The notes under the pieces: model-generated | Databases searched by the model: none | What the model saw: only the letters and a program-made list of their open reading frames with translations | Told to the model about the DNA's origin: nothing | Position numbers and translations under genes: made by a program | Shown here: positions 17,312-26,010 of the stretch, in pieces | Layout: each line of letters opens with the position of its first letter | How positions within the stretch are numbered: the first letter of the stretch is position 1 | Assembly: GCF_038958875.1 (NCBI RefSeq) | Contig: NZ_CP152407.1 | Coordinates: 1,433,501 to 1,497,500, forward strand | Reading direction: 5' to 3' | From: Acidovorax sp. FHTAMBA | GTDB lineage: Bacteria > Pseudomonadota > Gammaproteobacteria > Burkholderiales > Burkholderiaceae_C | Length of the DNA stretch: 64,000 bases

Positions 17312-18265
17312 TCAAGACTCTTGTTCCAGAAAGCGCTGGGCGTCCAGTGCAGCCATGCAGCCCGTGCCTGCGCTGGTGATGGCCTGGCGGTACACATGGT
17401 CCTGCACATCGCCCGCAGCAAACACCCCTGGCACGCTGGTTTGCGTGGCAAATCCCTTGAGGCCGCCCTGGGTGATGATGTAGCCGTTTTCCATCTCCAG
17501 CTGGCCCTGGAAGATTTCAGTGTTGGGCGCGTGGCCAATGGCGATGAAGCAGCCTTGCAGCTTGATCTCTTCGGTACTGCCGTCCTTGGTGCTCTTGATG
17601 CGGATGCCCGTCACGCCGGTGTTGTCGCCCAGCACTTCATCGAGCGTGTTGAACAGCTTGAGTTCGATCTTGCCCGCTGCGACCTTGTCATTGAGCTTGT
17701 CCACCAAGATGGGTTCGGCCTTGAACTTGTCGCGGCGGTGCACCAGGGTTACCTTGCGGGCGATGTTCGAGAGGTACAGCGCTTCTTCCACCGCCGTATT
17801 GCCGCCGCCCACCACGCACACGTCCTGGTCGCGGTAGAAGAAACCGTCGCAGGTGGCGCAGCCGGATACGCCCTTGCCCATGAAGGCTTCTTCCGAGGGC
17901 AGGCCCAGATACTTGGCAGAGGCGCCCGTGGCAATGATGAGTGAGTCGCAGGTGTACGTGCCGCTGTCGCCGGTGAGGGTGAAGGGGCGCTTGCTGAAAT
18001 CGACCTTGTTGATGTGATCGAAGATGATCTGGGTCTTGAAGCGCTCCGCGTGCTCCAGAAAGCGCTGCATCAGGTCCGGGCCCTGCACGCCGTGCACGTC
18101 GGCGGGCCAGTTGTCGACCTCGGTCGTGGTCATCAGCTGGCCGCCCTGGGCCATACCGGTGATCAGCACCGGGTTCAGGTTGGCGCGCGCGGCATAAACC
18201 GCTGCGGTGTAGCCCGCAGGGCCAGAGCCCAGGATCAGAACTTTCGCGTGTTGGGTGGTGGACAT
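17312..18265 (-). CDS. trxB: Thioredoxin reductase
   Basis: NADPH-dependent flavoenzyme that reduces thioredoxin. 317 aa from the ATG at 18265 (MSTTQHAKVLILGSGPAG). It shows the FAD-binding GSGPAGYTAAVYAARA loop, the redox-active CATCDG pair near residue 140, the NADPH-binding VVGGGNTAVEEALYL and the C-terminal FAAGDVQDHVYRQA. Length and layout match the low-molecular-weight bacterial enzyme. It is divergent from the Crp/Fnr regulator with a 186-bp gap. Confidence 0.97.
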   Translation of the reverse strand: MSTTQHAKVLILGSGPAGYTAAVYAARANLNPVLITGMAQGGQLMTTTEVDNWPADVHGVQGPDLMQRFLEHAERFKTQIIFDHINKVDFSKRPFTLTGDSGTYTCDSLIIATGASAKYLGLPSEEAFMGKGVSGCATCDGFFYRDQDVCVVGGGNTAVEEALYLSNIARKVTLVHRRDKFKAEPILVDKLNDKVAAGKIELKLFNTLDEVLGDNTGVTGIRIKSTKDGSTEEIKLQGCFIAIGHAPNTEIFQGQLEMENGYIITQGGLKGFATQTSVPGVFAAGDVQDHVYRQAITSAGTGCMAALDAQRFLEQES

Positions 18266-18451
18266 GGTAAAAGCCTGTGTTTTGCGCCCGCGACGTGGGG
18301 CGCTGTGGGGGAAGCTGGGGGTTGAGCCGCCAAGTATCAACCGGCGTTCGCTTGCGCGAGTGCCCCGTTTTCAATCACGGTGATTGTAAGAACCCATTGA
18401 TAGCCCGTCGGGGTTCCGGTCGGGTCACCCCCTCTGAAAGGAGATGTTTGC

Positions 18452-19129
18452 ATGTCCACGATGTTGTCCAACCTCGACCTGCTGCGCCGGGTGCCGCTGT
18501 TTTCACTTATCACGGTCAATCAGGCCGAGGTGATCAGTGGTGCGGTGATCAAGTGCCGCTTCAAGCGCGGCGAGGCGCTGGTGGAGCAGGGGCACAAGTC
18601 CAATGCCCTGTTCATCCTGCTCACGGGGCGCGCCCGGGTCATGACATCGGACAGCCGGGGGCGCGAGGTGATCCTTGCCACCCTTTCGCAGGGCGACTAC
18701 CTGGGCGAGATGAGCATCATCGACAACGAACCCCACTCGGCCACCGTGCGCGCCGAGGTACAGACCGATGTGCTCATGTTGGGACGCGCGGAATTTGCGC
18801 GGTGCCTGGCGGAGAACGCCTCCATGTCGCTGGTGGTGATGCGGGGGCTGGTCAAACGGCTGCGCCACGCCGACCGCAAGATCGAGTCGCTGGCATTGCT
18901 GGACGTCTATGGCCGCGTGGCCCACGCCCTGCTGGATTTCGCCATTCCAGACGCCCAGGGCCAGCTCATCATCAAGGAAAAGATATCCCGGCAGGATCTG
19001 GCCAAGATGGTGGGCGCCTCGCGCGAGATGGTGAGCCGGGTCATGAAGGACTTGGAAGAGCGCGGATTCATCGAAGCCCTGCCCAGTGGCGCCACCATGC
19101 TCAAGGAGCGGTTGAACGCGCTGGGCTAG
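18452..19129 (+). CDS. Crp/Fnr family transcriptional regulator
   Basis: 225 aa. Residues about 10-125 form a cyclic-nucleotide-binding jelly roll (QGDYLGEMSIIDNEPHSATVRA). The C-terminal winged helix has ISRQDLAKMVGASREMVSRVMKDLEERGFI. There is no N-terminal four-cysteine cluster, so it is not an FNR-type iron-sulfur sensor; the effector is unknown. AGGAGATG lies ahead of the ATG. Its place next to trxB and ftsK is conserved in related genomes as far as I recall, but that says little about targets. Confidence 0.87.
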   Translation: MSTMLSNLDLLRRVPLFSLITVNQAEVISGAVIKCRFKRGEALVEQGHKSNALFILLTGRARVMTSDSRGREVILATLSQGDYLGEMSIIDNEPHSATVRAEVQTDVLMLGRAEFARCLAENASMSLVVMRGLVKRLRHADRKIESLALLDVYGRVAHALLDFAIPDAQGQLIIKEKISRQDLAKMVGASREMVSRVMKDLEERGFIEALPSGATMLKERLNALG

Positions 19130-19190
19130 CAACGCTTGTGCTCCGGTGCCATGCCCCGCGAGGCATGCGGTAAGCTCGCCCGGCACGCTT

Positions 19191-21527
19191 ATGACCTATT
19201 CCCTCAATACCCTGAACGCATCGTCCGCGGCCAAGTCGCCGCCCCGCACGGGCGCTGCCCGTTTTGGCCATGAAATTGGCCTAGTGGTGGGCCTGCTGGC
19301 CCTGGTTTTCTGGCTGCTGGCGCTGGTGAGCTATTCCGCGCAGGACGCGGCCTGGTCCACGTCGGGGGGCAGTGATTCCCGCATGGTGGCGAACTGGGCG
19401 GGCCGCTTTGGCGCCTGGCTGGCGGATGGCAGCTACTTTGCTCTGGGCTTTTCGGTGTGGTGGTGCGTGGCTGCGGGCGTGCGTGCCTGGCTGTCGTCGC
19501 TGGCGCGCTGGATGCGCGGCGGCGAGACCGCCGCAGGCGCGGCAAGCCCGATGGCCCGCCGGTCCGTCTTCTGGCTGGGCCTTGTGGTGTTGATGTGCTC
19601 CAGCACGGCGCTGGAGTGGTCCCGCTTGTACCGCTTTGAATCATTTTTGCCCGGCCATGCGGGCGGTGTGCTGGGTTACGTCACCGGGCCCGCAAGCGTG
19701 AAATGGCTGGGTTTCACCGGTTCGGGTCTGTTGGCCATCGTGCTGGCGGTGCTGGGCGCCGCGCTGGTCTTCCGCTTTTCGTGGGGCCACGTGGCCGAGT
19801 TTTTGGGTGCGCGCATCGATGCACTTGTGCAGTCGCGCCTGGCCCGGCGCGAGGTGGCCAAGGACGTGGCAGTGGGCCGCAAGGCGGCGCGTGAGCGCGA
19901 GGTGGTGGTGCTGGAGGAGCGCACCGAGAGCGAAGTGCACCACCCCCAGCCCATCCAGATCATCGAACCGGTGCTGGTGGACGTGCCCCAGAGCACCCGC
20001 GTGGTGAAGGAGCGCCAGAAACCCCTGTTCACCGAGATGCCCGACAGCAAGCTCCCGCTGGTGGATTTACTGGATGGCCCGCTGCAGCGCCAGGAAACCG
20101 TGGCCCCCGAGACGCTGGAGATGACCAGCCGCCTCATCGAAAAAAAGCTCAAGGACTTTGGCGTGGAAGTGCGCGTGGTCGCGGCCATGCCCGGCCCTGT
20201 GATCACCCGCTACGAGATCGAGCCCGCAACAGGCGTGAAGGGCTCGCAGATCGTGGGCCTGGCCAAGGACCTGGCGCGTTCGCTCAGTCTCGTCTCGATC
20301 CGCGTGGTGGAGACCATCCCCGGCAAGAATTTCATGGCGCTGGAGCTGCCCAACGCCAAGCGCCAGTCCATCCGCCTGTCCGAAATTCTGGGATCGCAGG
20401 TCTACCACGAGGCCAAGAGCATGCTCACCATGGGCCTGGGCAAGGACATCGTCGGGAACCCGGTGGTGGCAGATCTCGCCAAGATGCCACACGTGCTGGT
20501 GGCAGGGACCACGGGTTCGGGCAAGTCGGTGGGGATCAACGCCATGATCCTGTCGCTGCTCTACAAGGCCGAAGCGCGCGATGTGCGCCTGTTGATGATC
20601 GACCCCAAGATGCTGGAAATGTCGGTGTACGAAGGCATCCCGCACCTGCTGGCGCCCGTGGTCACCGACATGAAGCAGGCCGCCCACGGCCTGAACTGGT
20701 GCGTGGCCGAGATGGAGCGGCGCTACAAGCTCATGTCCAAGCTGGGCGTGCGCAACCTGGCGGGCTACAACGTCAAGATCGACGAAGCCAAGGCGCGCGA
20801 GGAGTTCATCTACAACCCCTTCAGCCTGACGCCCGAAGAGCCCGAACCGCTGCAGCGCCTGCCGCACATCGTGGTCATCATCGACGAGCTGGCCGACCTG
20901 ATGATGGTGGTGGGCAAGAAGATCGAAGAGCTGATCGCCCGCCTCGCGCAAAAGGCTCGCGCTGCCGGCATCCACCTGATCCTGGCCACCCAGCGCCCCA
21001 GCGTCGACGTGATCACGGGGCTGATCAAGGCCAACATTCCCACCCGCATCGCGTTCTCGGTTGGCTCCAAGATCGACAGCCGCACCATCCTCGACCAGAT
21101 GGGCGCTGAAGCGCTGCTGGGCATGGGCGACATGCTCTACATGGCCAGCGGCACGGGCCTGCCCATTCGGGTGCATGGCGCCTTCGTGTCAGACGAGGAA
21201 GTACACCGTGTCGTCAGTTACCTCAAGGAACAAGGGGAGCCGGACTACATCGAGGGCGTGCTCGAGGGTGGAACTGTGGATGGCGACGGCGATCTGACCG
21301 GGGACGGCGGCAATGGCGAAGGTGGTGAGAAAGACCCCATGTACGACCAGGCCGTCGAAGTGGTGCTCAAGGACCGCAAGGCCAGCATCTCGTACGTGCA
21401 GCGCAAGCTGCGCATTGGCTACAACCGCTCGGCGCGGCTGCTGGAAGACATGGAAAAGGCCGGCCTTGTCAGTGGCCTGACCACCAGCGGCCAGCGCGAA
21501 GTGCTGGTTCCCGCGCGCAGCGAATGA
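19191..21527 (+). CDS. ftsK: DNA translocase FtsK
   Basis: Divisome-linked double-stranded DNA pump that clears the terminus and activates XerCD. 778 aa. Four N-terminal membrane segments lie in residues about 25-205, followed by a short charged linker, the alpha/beta motor with Walker A VAGTTGSGKSVGINAM and Walker B IVVIIDELADLMM, and the C-terminal gamma winged helix (DPMYDQAVEVVL then SYVQRKLRIGYNRSARL). The linker is short compared with E. coli FtsK, as is usual in betaproteobacteria. The ATG at 19191 is used; an upstream GTG-frame extension looks non-coding. Confidence 0.95.
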   Translation: MTYSLNTLNASSAAKSPPRTGAARFGHEIGLVVGLLALVFWLLALVSYSAQDAAWSTSGGSDSRMVANWAGRFGAWLADGSYFALGFSVWWCVAAGVRAWLSSLARWMRGGETAAGAASPMARRSVFWLGLVVLMCSSTALEWSRLYRFESFLPGHAGGVLGYVTGPASVKWLGFTGSGLLAIVLAVLGAALVFRFSWGHVAEFLGARIDALVQSRLARREVAKDVAVGRKAAREREVVVLEERTESEVHHPQPIQIIEPVLVDVPQSTRVVKERQKPLFTEMPDSKLPLVDLLDGPLQRQETVAPETLEMTSRLIEKKLKDFGVEVRVVAAMPGPVITRYEIEPATGVKGSQIVGLAKDLARSLSLVSIRVVETIPGKNFMALELPNAKRQSIRLSEILGSQVYHEAKSMLTMGLGKDIVGNPVVADLAKMPHVLVAGTTGSGKSVGINAMILSLLYKAEARDVRLLMIDPKMLEMSVYEGIPHLLAPVVTDMKQAAHGLNWCVAEMERRYKLMSKLGVRNLAGYNVKIDEAKAREEFIYNPFSLTPEEPEPLQRLPHIVVIIDELADLMMVVGKKIEELIARLAQKARAAGIHLILATQRPSVDVITGLIKANIPTRIAFSVGSKIDSRTILDQMGAEALLGMGDMLYMASGTGLPIRVHGAFVSDEEVHRVVSYLKEQGEPDYIEGVLEGGTVDGDGDLTGDGGNGEGGEKDPMYDQAVEVVLKDRKASISYVQRKLRIGYNRSARLLEDMEKAGLVSGLTTSGQREVLVPARSE

Positions 21528-21573
21528 CAAGGGCAGGGCGATGGGCCCAGCCAGTGCCCCACAGGAGTTCCCT

Positions 21574-22206
21574 TTGAAAAAGACAGTTACTGCAATTTTG
21601 ATAGCTGCCAGCGCAACGCTGGCAAGCGCTGACGGCCTGAAAAGCCTGGAATCCTTCATGAAGGGCACCCAGACAGGCAAGGCGGACTTCACCCAGACTG
21701 TGACTTCGCCCCCCAAGGACGGTCAGACTGCGCGCACCAAGACGTCGAGCGGAAGTTTTGAGTTTCAGCGCCCCGGGCGTTTCAAGTTCACCTACAAGAA
21801 GCCGTTTGAGCAGACCATCGTGGCCGACGGCCAGACCCTGTGGCTGTATGACGTGGACCTGAACCAGGTCACCCAGCGCTCGCAGTCCCAGGCCCTGGGC
21901 AGCACGCCCGCCGCGCTGCTGGCGTCGGCGCCCGACCTGTCGGCGCTCAAGGCCGAGTTCACGCTGGAAGCCGCGCCGGAGCAGGATGGACTGCAGTGGG
22001 TGCAGGCCAGCCCCAAAACGAAAGACGGCCAGCTCAAGAGCGTGCGCGTGGGCTTTGCGGGTGAGCAACTGGCGGCCCTCGACATTCTGGACAGCTTTGG
22101 CCAGCGCTCCCTGATTCGTTTCAATGGCATGCAGGCCAACGCAGCGCTGCCCGCCAGCACCTTCCAGTTCAAGCCGCCCGCTGGAGCGGATGTGGTGAAA
22201 CAGTAA
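21574..22206 (+). CDS. lolA: Outer-membrane lipoprotein carrier protein
   Basis: Periplasmic chaperone that carries lipoproteins from LolCDE to LolB. 210 aa. A signal peptide is followed by the LolA fold: KADFTQTV, SSGSFEFQRPGRFKFTYKKPFEQTIVADGQ and LWLYDVDLNQV. I start at the TTG at 21574 (MKKTVTAILIAAS) because AGGAG ends six bases ahead; the ATG at 21541 has no such site and would spoil the signal peptide. The signal peptide core (LIAASATLASA, likely cut before DGL) is encoded by a dispersed repeat copy. It lies downstream of ftsK and upstream of rarA, a conserved trio. Confidence 0.94.
   Translation: MKKTVTAILIAASATLASADGLKSLESFMKGTQTGKADFTQTVTSPPKDGQTARTKTSSGSFEFQRPGRFKFTYKKPFEQTIVADGQTLWLYDVDLNQVTQRSQSQALGSTPAALLASAPDLSALKAEFTLEAAPEQDGLQWVQASPKTKDGQLKSVRVGFAGEQLAALDILDSFGQRSLIRFNGMQANAALPASTFQFKPPAGADVVKQ
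21587..21644 (+). repeat. Dispersed palindromic repeat, copy 4 (in lolA signal peptide)
   Basis: Contains TTTTGATAGCTGCCAGCGC, then CAAGCGCTGACGGCCTGAAA. The first arm is identical to the best intergenic copies. It is translated in frame as about residues 5-24 of LolA. Confidence 0.65.
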
Positions 22207-22207
22207 G

Positions 22208-22272
22208 TTGCTGCGAAAAAGATAGCTGCCAGCGCTTATCAGATAAGCGCTAGAGGCCAATTTGGCTTAAAA
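22208..22272 (+). repeat. Dispersed palindromic repeat, copy 5 (intergenic, near-consensus)
   Basis: GATAGCTGCCAGCGCTTATC, AGATAAGCGCTAGAGGCC, AATTTGGCTTAAAA. The GCGCTTATC/GATAAGCGC arms are a perfect inverted repeat. It fills the gap between lolA and rarA and is my type copy. Confidence 0.8.
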
Positions 22273-22300
22273 ACCAGCGTGATGTAGACAGGATACGAAC

Positions 22301-23653
22301 ATGGCAGCACGCAGTGCCTCCGCAGCACCTTCCCAGGCCCACCCCTCGGCCCACCAGCCCCTGGCCGAGCGCCTGCGGCCCCGCACGCTGGGCGAGGTGA
22401 TCGGGCAGCAGCATGTGCTGGGTCCGGGCATGCCGCTGCGGCTCGCGTTCGAATCGGGCCGCCCGCACAGCTGCATCCTCTGGGGCCCGCCGGGTGTGGG
22501 CAAGACAACCATCGCGCGGCTCATGGCCGATGCTTTTGACGCGCAGTTCATCAGCATCAGTGCCGTGCTGGGCGGGGTCAAGGACATCCGCGAAGCGGTC
22601 GAACGCGCCGAGGCCGCGCGTGATGGTCTGATGCAGCAGCGCACGATCGTCTTCGTGGATGAAGTGCACCGCTTCAACAAGAGCCAGCAAGATGCCTTCT
22701 TGCCGCATGTGGAGAGCGGGCTGTTCACCTTCATTGGTGCGACCACTGAAAACCCGTCGTTCGAGGTGAACTCCGCGCTGCTGTCGCGCGCTGCGGTTTA
22801 CGTGCTGCAGCCGCTGTCCGAGCAGGATTTGAAGCAAATTGTGGCCCTGGCGCAGGCAGAGAAAGCGCTGCCAGCTATCGAAAATGTAGCAATCGACCGC
22901 CTGGTGGCCTATGCCGATGGCGACGCGCGGCGCCTGCTCAACACGCTGGAAACCCTGGCCATGGCGGCCACGCAGGAAAAGCTTGCCGAGATCACCGACG
23001 CCTGGCTGCTCAAGGTGCTGGGCGAGCGCATGCGCCGTTATGACAAGGGCGGAGAGCAGTTCTACGACACCATCAGCGCGCTGCACAAGTCGGTGCGCGG
23101 CTCCGACCCTGACGCCGCGCTGTATTGGCTGGTGCGCATGCTCGACGGCGGCGCCGACCCGCGCTACATGGCGCGCCGCCTGGTGCGCATGGCCAGCGAG
23201 GACATCGGCCTGGCCGACCCGCGCGCCCTGCGGCTGGCGCTGGATGCGAGCGAGGTGTACGAACGCCTGGGCAGCCCCGAGGGCGAGCTCGCGCTGGCCG
23301 AGTGCGTGGTGTACCTGGCGGTGGCGCCCAAATCCAACGCCGTCTACAAGGCCTACAACGCCGCCCGCGCCTGGGTGAAGCAGGATGGCACTCGCCCGGT
23401 GCCCATGCACCTGCGCAATGCGCCCACCAAGCTCATGAAACAGCTCGACTATGGCAAGGGCTACCGCTACGCGCACGATGAGGAAGGCGGCTTCGCGGCG
23501 GGCGAAAACTACCTGCCCGAAGGCATGCCGGAGCCAGGTTTCTATCAGCCAGTGGAGCGCGGGCTCGAAATCAAGATTGCACAGAAGTTGCGTGAGCTGC
23601 GCGCGCGCAATGTTTTGGCCGATCGTGCGGACGGGCCGGCCGAGTCGTCCTGA
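22301..23653 (+). CDS. rarA: Replication-associated recombination protein A (AAA+ ATPase)
   Basis: MgsA/WRNIP1 family ATPase acting at stalled forks. 450 aa. LAERLRPRTLGEVIGQQH precedes Walker A WGPPGVGKTTIARLMA; Walker B is VFVDEVHRFNKSQQDAFLP and sensor 1 is GATTENPSFEVNSAL, followed by the C-terminal tetramerisation region (MARRLVRMASEDIGLADP). Length is typical. The region around residues 175-197 (LKQIVALAQAEKALPAIENVA) coincides with a minus-strand copy of the dispersed repeat. Confidence 0.96.
   Translation: MAARSASAAPSQAHPSAHQPLAERLRPRTLGEVIGQQHVLGPGMPLRLAFESGRPHSCILWGPPGVGKTTIARLMADAFDAQFISISAVLGGVKDIREAVERAEAARDGLMQQRTIVFVDEVHRFNKSQQDAFLPHVESGLFTFIGATTENPSFEVNSALLSRAAVYVLQPLSEQDLKQIVALAQAEKALPAIENVAIDRLVAYADGDARRLLNTLETLAMAATQEKLAEITDAWLLKVLGERMRRYDKGGEQFYDTISALHKSVRGSDPDAALYWLVRMLDGGADPRYMARRLVRMASEDIGLADPRALRLALDASEVYERLGSPEGELALAECVVYLAVAPKSNAVYKAYNAARAWVKQDGTRPVPMHLRNAPTKLMKQLDYGKGYRYAHDEEGGFAAGENYLPEGMPEPGFYQPVERGLEIKIAQKLRELRARNVLADRADGPAESS
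22825..22892 (-). repeat. Dispersed palindromic repeat, copy 6 (inside rarA)
   Basis: On the minus strand: TTGCTACATTTTCGATAGCT, GGCAGCGCTTTC, GCGCCAGGGCC, ACAATTTGCTTCAAATCC. It is the only copy reading on the minus strand and it carries the whole consensus, tail included. Confidence 0.6.
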
Positions 23654-23967
23654 TCCCTTGCCCAAGGGCCCGCGCACCCTGCTTCATGCTGATATGGCAT
23701 GAAACAGGTAATAAGTTTGCACATCAATTTTCCTGCTTGCATCATGCAAGCTTATGAATTGCGTTGCCCTCTGATGCGGCGCCAACCCGAGGGAAAACCC
23801 CGCCCGGCATGCCGGGGGGCGCTTGTGACTACTCGCTACAATCCCGTCCACAAACCCGCACAGCTGCATTCCTGGCGGGTTTTTTGCTACATGGCAGGCG
23901 GGCCCACAAGGCTGTACCGATTCCGGTGCCAATGCGGTGGGTACGTCACAAACGAAGGACTTCTCTT
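23654..23967 (+). promoter_or_regulatory. livH upstream region with a leader hairpin
   Basis: A 314-bp gene-free stretch. A TACAAT hexamer at 23837-23842 is a possible -10, without a good -35. About ten bases later AACCCGC (23853-23859) pairs with GCGGGTT and six T residues follow, ending near 23886: an intrinsic terminator in front of livH. AAGGA lies ahead of the livH ATG. This layout would fit attenuation, or it could end transcription arriving from rarA. Confidence 0.45.
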
Positions 23968-24897
23968 ATGGACATTTTGCTGCAACAGATCATCAACGGT
24001 CTGGTACTGGGCAGCATGTACGCCTTGATAGCCTTGGGCTACACCATGGTGTACGGCATTATTCAGCTGATCAATTTTGCCCACGGCGAGGTGCTCATGA
24101 TCGGCGCCCTGACCAGTTGGAGCTGCATAGGAATGATGCAGGCGGCCATGCCCGGCGCCCCCGGCTGGCTCATCCTGCTGCTGGCCACCCTGATTGCCTG
24201 CGTGGTCGCTGCAACGCTCAATTTCGTGATCGAGAAAGTGGCTTATCGCCCCCTTCGCAACAGCCCCCGTCTCGCCCCCCTGATCACGGCCATCGGCATG
24301 TCGATCCTGCTGCAGACGCTGGCCATGATCATCTGGAAGCCCAACTACAAGCCGTATCCGACGATGCTGCCCAGCTCGCCCTTTGAAATCGGCGGCGCGT
24401 ACATCACCCCAACGCAGATCCTGATCCTGGGCGTCACGGCCATCTCGCTGGCGCTGCTGGTGTACCTGGTGAACCACACCAACCTGGGGCGTGCCATGCG
24501 TGCCACGGCTGAAAACCCCCGCGTGGCCTCCCTGATGGGTGTGAAGCCCGACATGGTGATTTCGGCCACCTTCATCATTGGCGCCATCCTGGCGGCCATC
24601 GCCGGCATCATGTATGCCTCCAACTACGGCACCGCACAGCACACCATGGGCTTTTTGCCCGGGCTCAAGGCCTTCACGGCGGCGGTGTTCGGCGGCATCG
24701 GCAACCTGGCCGGAGCGGTGGTGGGCGGCATCCTGCTGGGCCTGATCGAAGCCATTGGCTCGGGCTACATCGGCACGCTCACGGGCGGCCTGCTCGGCAG
24801 CCACTACACCGACATCTTTGCGTTCATCGTGCTCATCATCATCCTGACGCTGCGCCCCTCGGGTCTGCTGGGTGAGCGTGTGGCCGATCGCGCCTGA
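23968..24897 (+). CDS. livH: Branched-chain amino acid ABC transporter permease
   Basis: Inner-membrane permease of the HAAT family, 309 aa, about eight hydrophobic segments. It begins MDILLQQIINGLVLGSMYAL and carries the family's YTMVYGIIQLINFAHGE and the coupling-helix region RAMRATAENPRVASLMGV. The ATG at 23968 is preferred over much longer upstream extensions because AAGGA precedes it and the homology starts there. First gene of livHMGF. No substrate-binding protein gene accompanies it. Confidence 0.92.
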   Translation: MDILLQQIINGLVLGSMYALIALGYTMVYGIIQLINFAHGEVLMIGALTSWSCIGMMQAAMPGAPGWLILLLATLIACVVAATLNFVIEKVAYRPLRNSPRLAPLITAIGMSILLQTLAMIIWKPNYKPYPTMLPSSPFEIGGAYITPTQILILGVTAISLALLVYLVNHTNLGRAMRATAENPRVASLMGVKPDMVISATFIIGAILAAIAGIMYASNYGTAQHTMGFLPGLKAFTAAVFGGIGNLAGAVVGGILLGLIEAIGSGYIGTLTGGLLGSHYTDIFAFIVLIIILTLRPSGLLGERVADRA

Positions 24898-24910
24898 GGA
24901 GCCTCACACC

Positions 24911-25987
24911 ATGAAGAACACCAAAACCAACTGGATCATCGGCGCCGTGGCGCTGCTGGTGCTGCCGCTGATCCTGCAATCCTTCGGCAACGCCTGGGTG
25001 CGCATTGCCGACCTGGCCCTGCTGTACGTGCTGCTGGCCCTGGGCCTGAACATCGTGGTGGGCTACGCCGGCCTGCTCGATCTGGGCTACGTGGCGTTCT
25101 ACGCCGTGGGCGCCTACCTGTTTGCCCTGATGGCCTCGCCGCACCTGGCGGACAACTTTGCGGCCTTTGCGGCCATGTTCCCTGATGGCCTGCACACCTC
25201 GTTGTGGCTGGTGATACCGGTAGCAGCGTTATTAGCGGCGTTCTTCGGGGCCTTGCTCGGGGCGCCCACGCTCAAGCTGCGCGGCGACTACCTGGCCATC
25301 GTGACGCTGGGCTTCGGCGAAATCATCCGCATCTTCCTGAACAACCTGGACCACCCTGTCAACCTGACCAACGGCCCCAAGGGCGTGGGCCAGATCGACT
25401 CGGTCAAGATTTTCGGGCTGGACCTCGGCAAGCGCCTGGAGGTGTTCGGCTTTGACATCAGCTCGGTGACCCTCTATTACTACCTGTTCCTGGTGCTGGT
25501 AGTGGTCTCCGTCATCATCTGCTACCGCCTGCAGGATTCGCGCGTGGGCCGCGCCTGGATGGCCATCCGTGAGGACGAGATCGCCGCCAAGGCCATGGGC
25601 ATCAACACCCGCAACATGAAGCTGCTGGCGTTTGCCATGGGCGCGTCGTTTGGTGGTGTGTCGGGCGCCATGTTCGGCGCTTTCCAGGGCTTTGTGTCGC
25701 CTGAGTCGTTCAGCCTGATGGAGTCGGTCATGATCGTCGCCATGGTGGTGCTGGGTGGCATTGGCCATATTCCCGGCGTGATCCTGGGTGCCGTGCTGCT
25801 GTCGGCTCTTCCCGAGGTGCTGCGCTACGTGGCCGGCCCGCTGCAGGCCATGACGGACGGTCGCCTCGACTCCGCCATCCTGCGCCAGCTGCTGATTGCG
25901 CTGGCCATGATCATCATCATGCTGATGCGCCCCCGTGGTCTGTGGCCTGCGCCCGACCACGGCAAGAGCCTGACGCAGAAGACCTGA
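24911..25987 (+). CDS. livM: Branched-chain amino acid ABC transporter permease
   Basis: Second permease, 358 aa, with about ten hydrophobic segments. Motifs include LALGLNIVVGYAGLLDLGYVAFYAVGAY (in two overlapping parts), LRGDYLAIVTLGFGEIIRIFLNN and the EAA-like loop WMAIREDEIAAKAMGINT. The start lies 13 bp after livH with GAGGAG nearby, so the two are translated from one message. Confidence 0.92.
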   Translation: MKNTKTNWIIGAVALLVLPLILQSFGNAWVRIADLALLYVLLALGLNIVVGYAGLLDLGYVAFYAVGAYLFALMASPHLADNFAAFAAMFPDGLHTSLWLVIPVAALLAAFFGALLGAPTLKLRGDYLAIVTLGFGEIIRIFLNNLDHPVNLTNGPKGVGQIDSVKIFGLDLGKRLEVFGFDISSVTLYYYLFLVLVVVSVIICYRLQDSRVGRAWMAIREDEIAAKAMGINTRNMKLLAFAMGASFGGVSGAMFGAFQGFVSPESFSLMESVMIVAMVVLGGIGHIPGVILGAVLLSALPEVLRYVAGPLQAMTDGRLDSAILRQLLIALAMIIIMLMRPRGLWPAPDHGKSLTQKT

Positions 25988-26010
25988 ACACCGCAGAAAG
26001 TTAGAACAAC

